Of a stretch of DNA of 7,465 bases, positions 6,782 through 7,465 are shown in pieces. Positions within the stretch are counted from its first letter, which is position 1. Every line of letters begins with the position of its first letter. The DNA comes from Comamonadaceae bacterium (lineage in GTDB: Bacteria > Pseudomonadota > Gammaproteobacteria > Burkholderiales > Burkholderiaceae_C). The notes below the pieces were generated by a model, which did no database searches, was not told where the DNA came from, and was given only the letters and a program-made list of their open reading frames with translations. The position numbers were made by a program, and so were the translations under genes. The stretch lies in contig JAAFHN010000115.1 of assembly GCA_013298415.1 (NCBI GenBank), forward strand, positions 1 through 7,465, read 5' to 3'.

Positions 6782-6848
6782 CCCTCCGTTCGCCCCGAGG
6801 TATTGAAGGGCCTGACTGGGCTTCGATACCTCAGCCCGAACGGGAGGG
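6782..6848. repeat. Imperfect intergenic palindrome between xseA and sodB
   Basis: The left arm at 6782-6808 (CCCTCCGTTCG, four variable bases, GAGGTATTGAAG) pairs with the right arm at 6821-6848 (CTTCGATACCTCAG, then CCCGAACGGGAGGG) around a 12-base centre. About 22 Watson-Crick pairs form, plus one wobble; interruptions are a three-to-four-base internal loop and one extra C. The core (GTTCG, then CTGAGGTATCGAAG on the minus strand) resembles a dispersed intergenic repeat that I recall from Comamonadaceae and related genomes (GTTCG..CTGAG....TCGAAG). It lies 57 bases after the xseA stop and 50 bases before the sodB start, so an xseA transcript would fold it as a large hairpin. No U-run follows in that direction, so it is not a textbook intrinsic terminator; it may protect the xseA 3' end or attenuate. 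The rest of the 172-base gap shows no convincing promoter motif, although sodB needs one. Confidence 0.8.
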
Positions 6849-6904
6849 CCGGGCCGCCGCAACGCCGACGGCATGGCGCAATTCTCAAGCAAAACGCATG
6901 AGCC

Positions 6905-7465
6905 TCACAGTTTTGGGGGCAGCACGCGCAAATCCACCTCGCCATCGTGCAGCCGGGCCGACACTTTTGCATCGGGCAGCAACTGCGCCGCGCTGCTGAG
7001 CACTTGCCCGCTTTCGCCATGCAAAAGCGCATAGCCGCGCTCCAAAACGCGCTGCGGATCGAGCGCGTGCAGCCTCGCTTCGGCCCTGTCCAGCCGCGAA
7101 TGGGTTTGGGTGATTCTTTTGGCCAGTTTTTGAGTAAAAACGCTGCTCTGTCCATGAATTTGTTGCATTTTTCGCTCTAAATTCAATAGCGCGGCGTGGC
7201 GCAATCGCTGCTGCGCGCGATCCAGCTTGCGGGTATGCGCATGCAGCGCTTGCTGCGGGCGGCCGAGCGTGTTGCCCAGCTGATCCAAGCGCTGGGCATG
7301 GGCATCGATGCGCCGATAGAGCAAGGCTTGAAGGCGGTCTTGTGCGCCGTCAAGCGCGCCAGCCCAAGCCTCGGTGGGCTGGCTCACGAGCTCAGCGGCT
7401 GCCGTTGGCGTGGGTGCGCGCACGTCGGCTGCGAAATCGCAGAGTGAAAAATCCGTTTCATGCCC
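6905..7465 (-). CDS. xseA: Exodeoxyribonuclease VII large subunit, C-terminal part, cut by window edge
   Basis: XseA with several copies of XseB forms exonuclease VII, which degrades single-stranded DNA from both ends to oligonucleotides in the cytoplasm and helps in repair. The frame is open from the right edge (first complete codon at 7465-7463) to the TGA at 6907-6905: 186 residues, roughly the last 40-45% of the usual 400-450. Residues 1-26 contain the family signature, GHETDFSLCDFAADVRAPTP followed by TAAAEL, from the end of the catalytic domain. Residues about 35-145 are Arg/Gln/Leu/Ala-rich helix, matching the long coiled coil that carries XseB. LDPQRVLERGYALLHGESGQV (about 142-162) begins the small C-terminal segment, which ends DLRVLPPKL. 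Nothing looks broken. The apparent internal start near 7423 is an artefact of the truncation. sodB follows 172 bases downstream on the same strand. Confidence 0.96.
   Translation of the reverse strand, partial: GHETDFSLCDFAADVRAPTPTAAAELVSQPTEAWAGALDGAQDRLQALLYRRIDAHAQRLDQLGNTLGRPQQALHAHTRKLDRAQQRLRHAALLNLERKMQQIHGQSSVFTQKLAKRITQTHSRLDRAEARLHALDPQRVLERGYALLHGESGQVLSSAAQLLPDAKVSARLHDGEVDLRVLPPKL

Noticed and set aside
6733..7155. Long N-terminal extension of SodB reaching into xseA
   Set aside because: The added residues are xseA read out of frame and intergenic DNA. SOD homology and the AAAGGA ribosome binding site both place the start at 6732.
1..7465. Search for CRISPR arrays, tRNA or rRNA genes, transposases and toxin-antitoxin pairs
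   Set aside because: No regularly spaced repeats, tRNA-like cloverleaf, transposase motif or small coupled toxin-antitoxin genes were seen; nearly all bases are covered by the six genes.

Overview
The window looks like chromosome of a GC-rich betaproteobacterium, most likely Burkholderiales and probably Comamonadaceae-like. This rests on codon use dominated by G/C third positions, close-packed genes, an exodeoxyribonuclease VII large subunit gene lying directly upstream of an iron superoxide dismutase gene, and an intergenic inverted repeat of a type I recall from Comamonadaceae genomes. No search was run, so the placement is an inference. Nothing here looks like phage, transposon, CRISPR or RNA genes.

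Layout: the left half (1-3681) reads rightward, the right half (3711-7465) reads leftward, and the two meet tail to tail across only 29 bases. Rightward genes: the C-terminal part of a Met-zincin zinc metalloprotease (cut by the left edge); after 66 bases, a TAXI-family TRAP solute-binding protein; then, overlapping it by ATGA, an exported protein of unknown function whose sequence suggests a beta/alpha-barrel, glycosidase-like fold. Leftward genes in transcription order: the C-terminal part of xseA (cut by the right edge), a 172-base gap with a large imperfect palindrome, sodB (Fe-type superoxide dismutase), 58 bases, then a TonB-dependent outer-membrane receptor.

How the genes may work together: the TAXI protein and the unknown protein are very probably made from one transcript and translationally coupled, so they may serve one substrate, perhaps with one protein modifying or sensing something that the other binds. 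No TRAP permease gene is in the window. The TonB receptor follows sodB closely enough for read-through; both could relate to iron, but no Fur box is visible and the receptor's substrate cannot be read from sequence. The xseA-sodB adjacency looks like ordinary housekeeping arrangement. All gaps between genes are under 300 bases, and the long ORFs opposite the real genes look like GC-rich shadow frames. The strongest candidate for something undescribed is the coupled TAXI / barrel-like pair, not a defence or mobile system.
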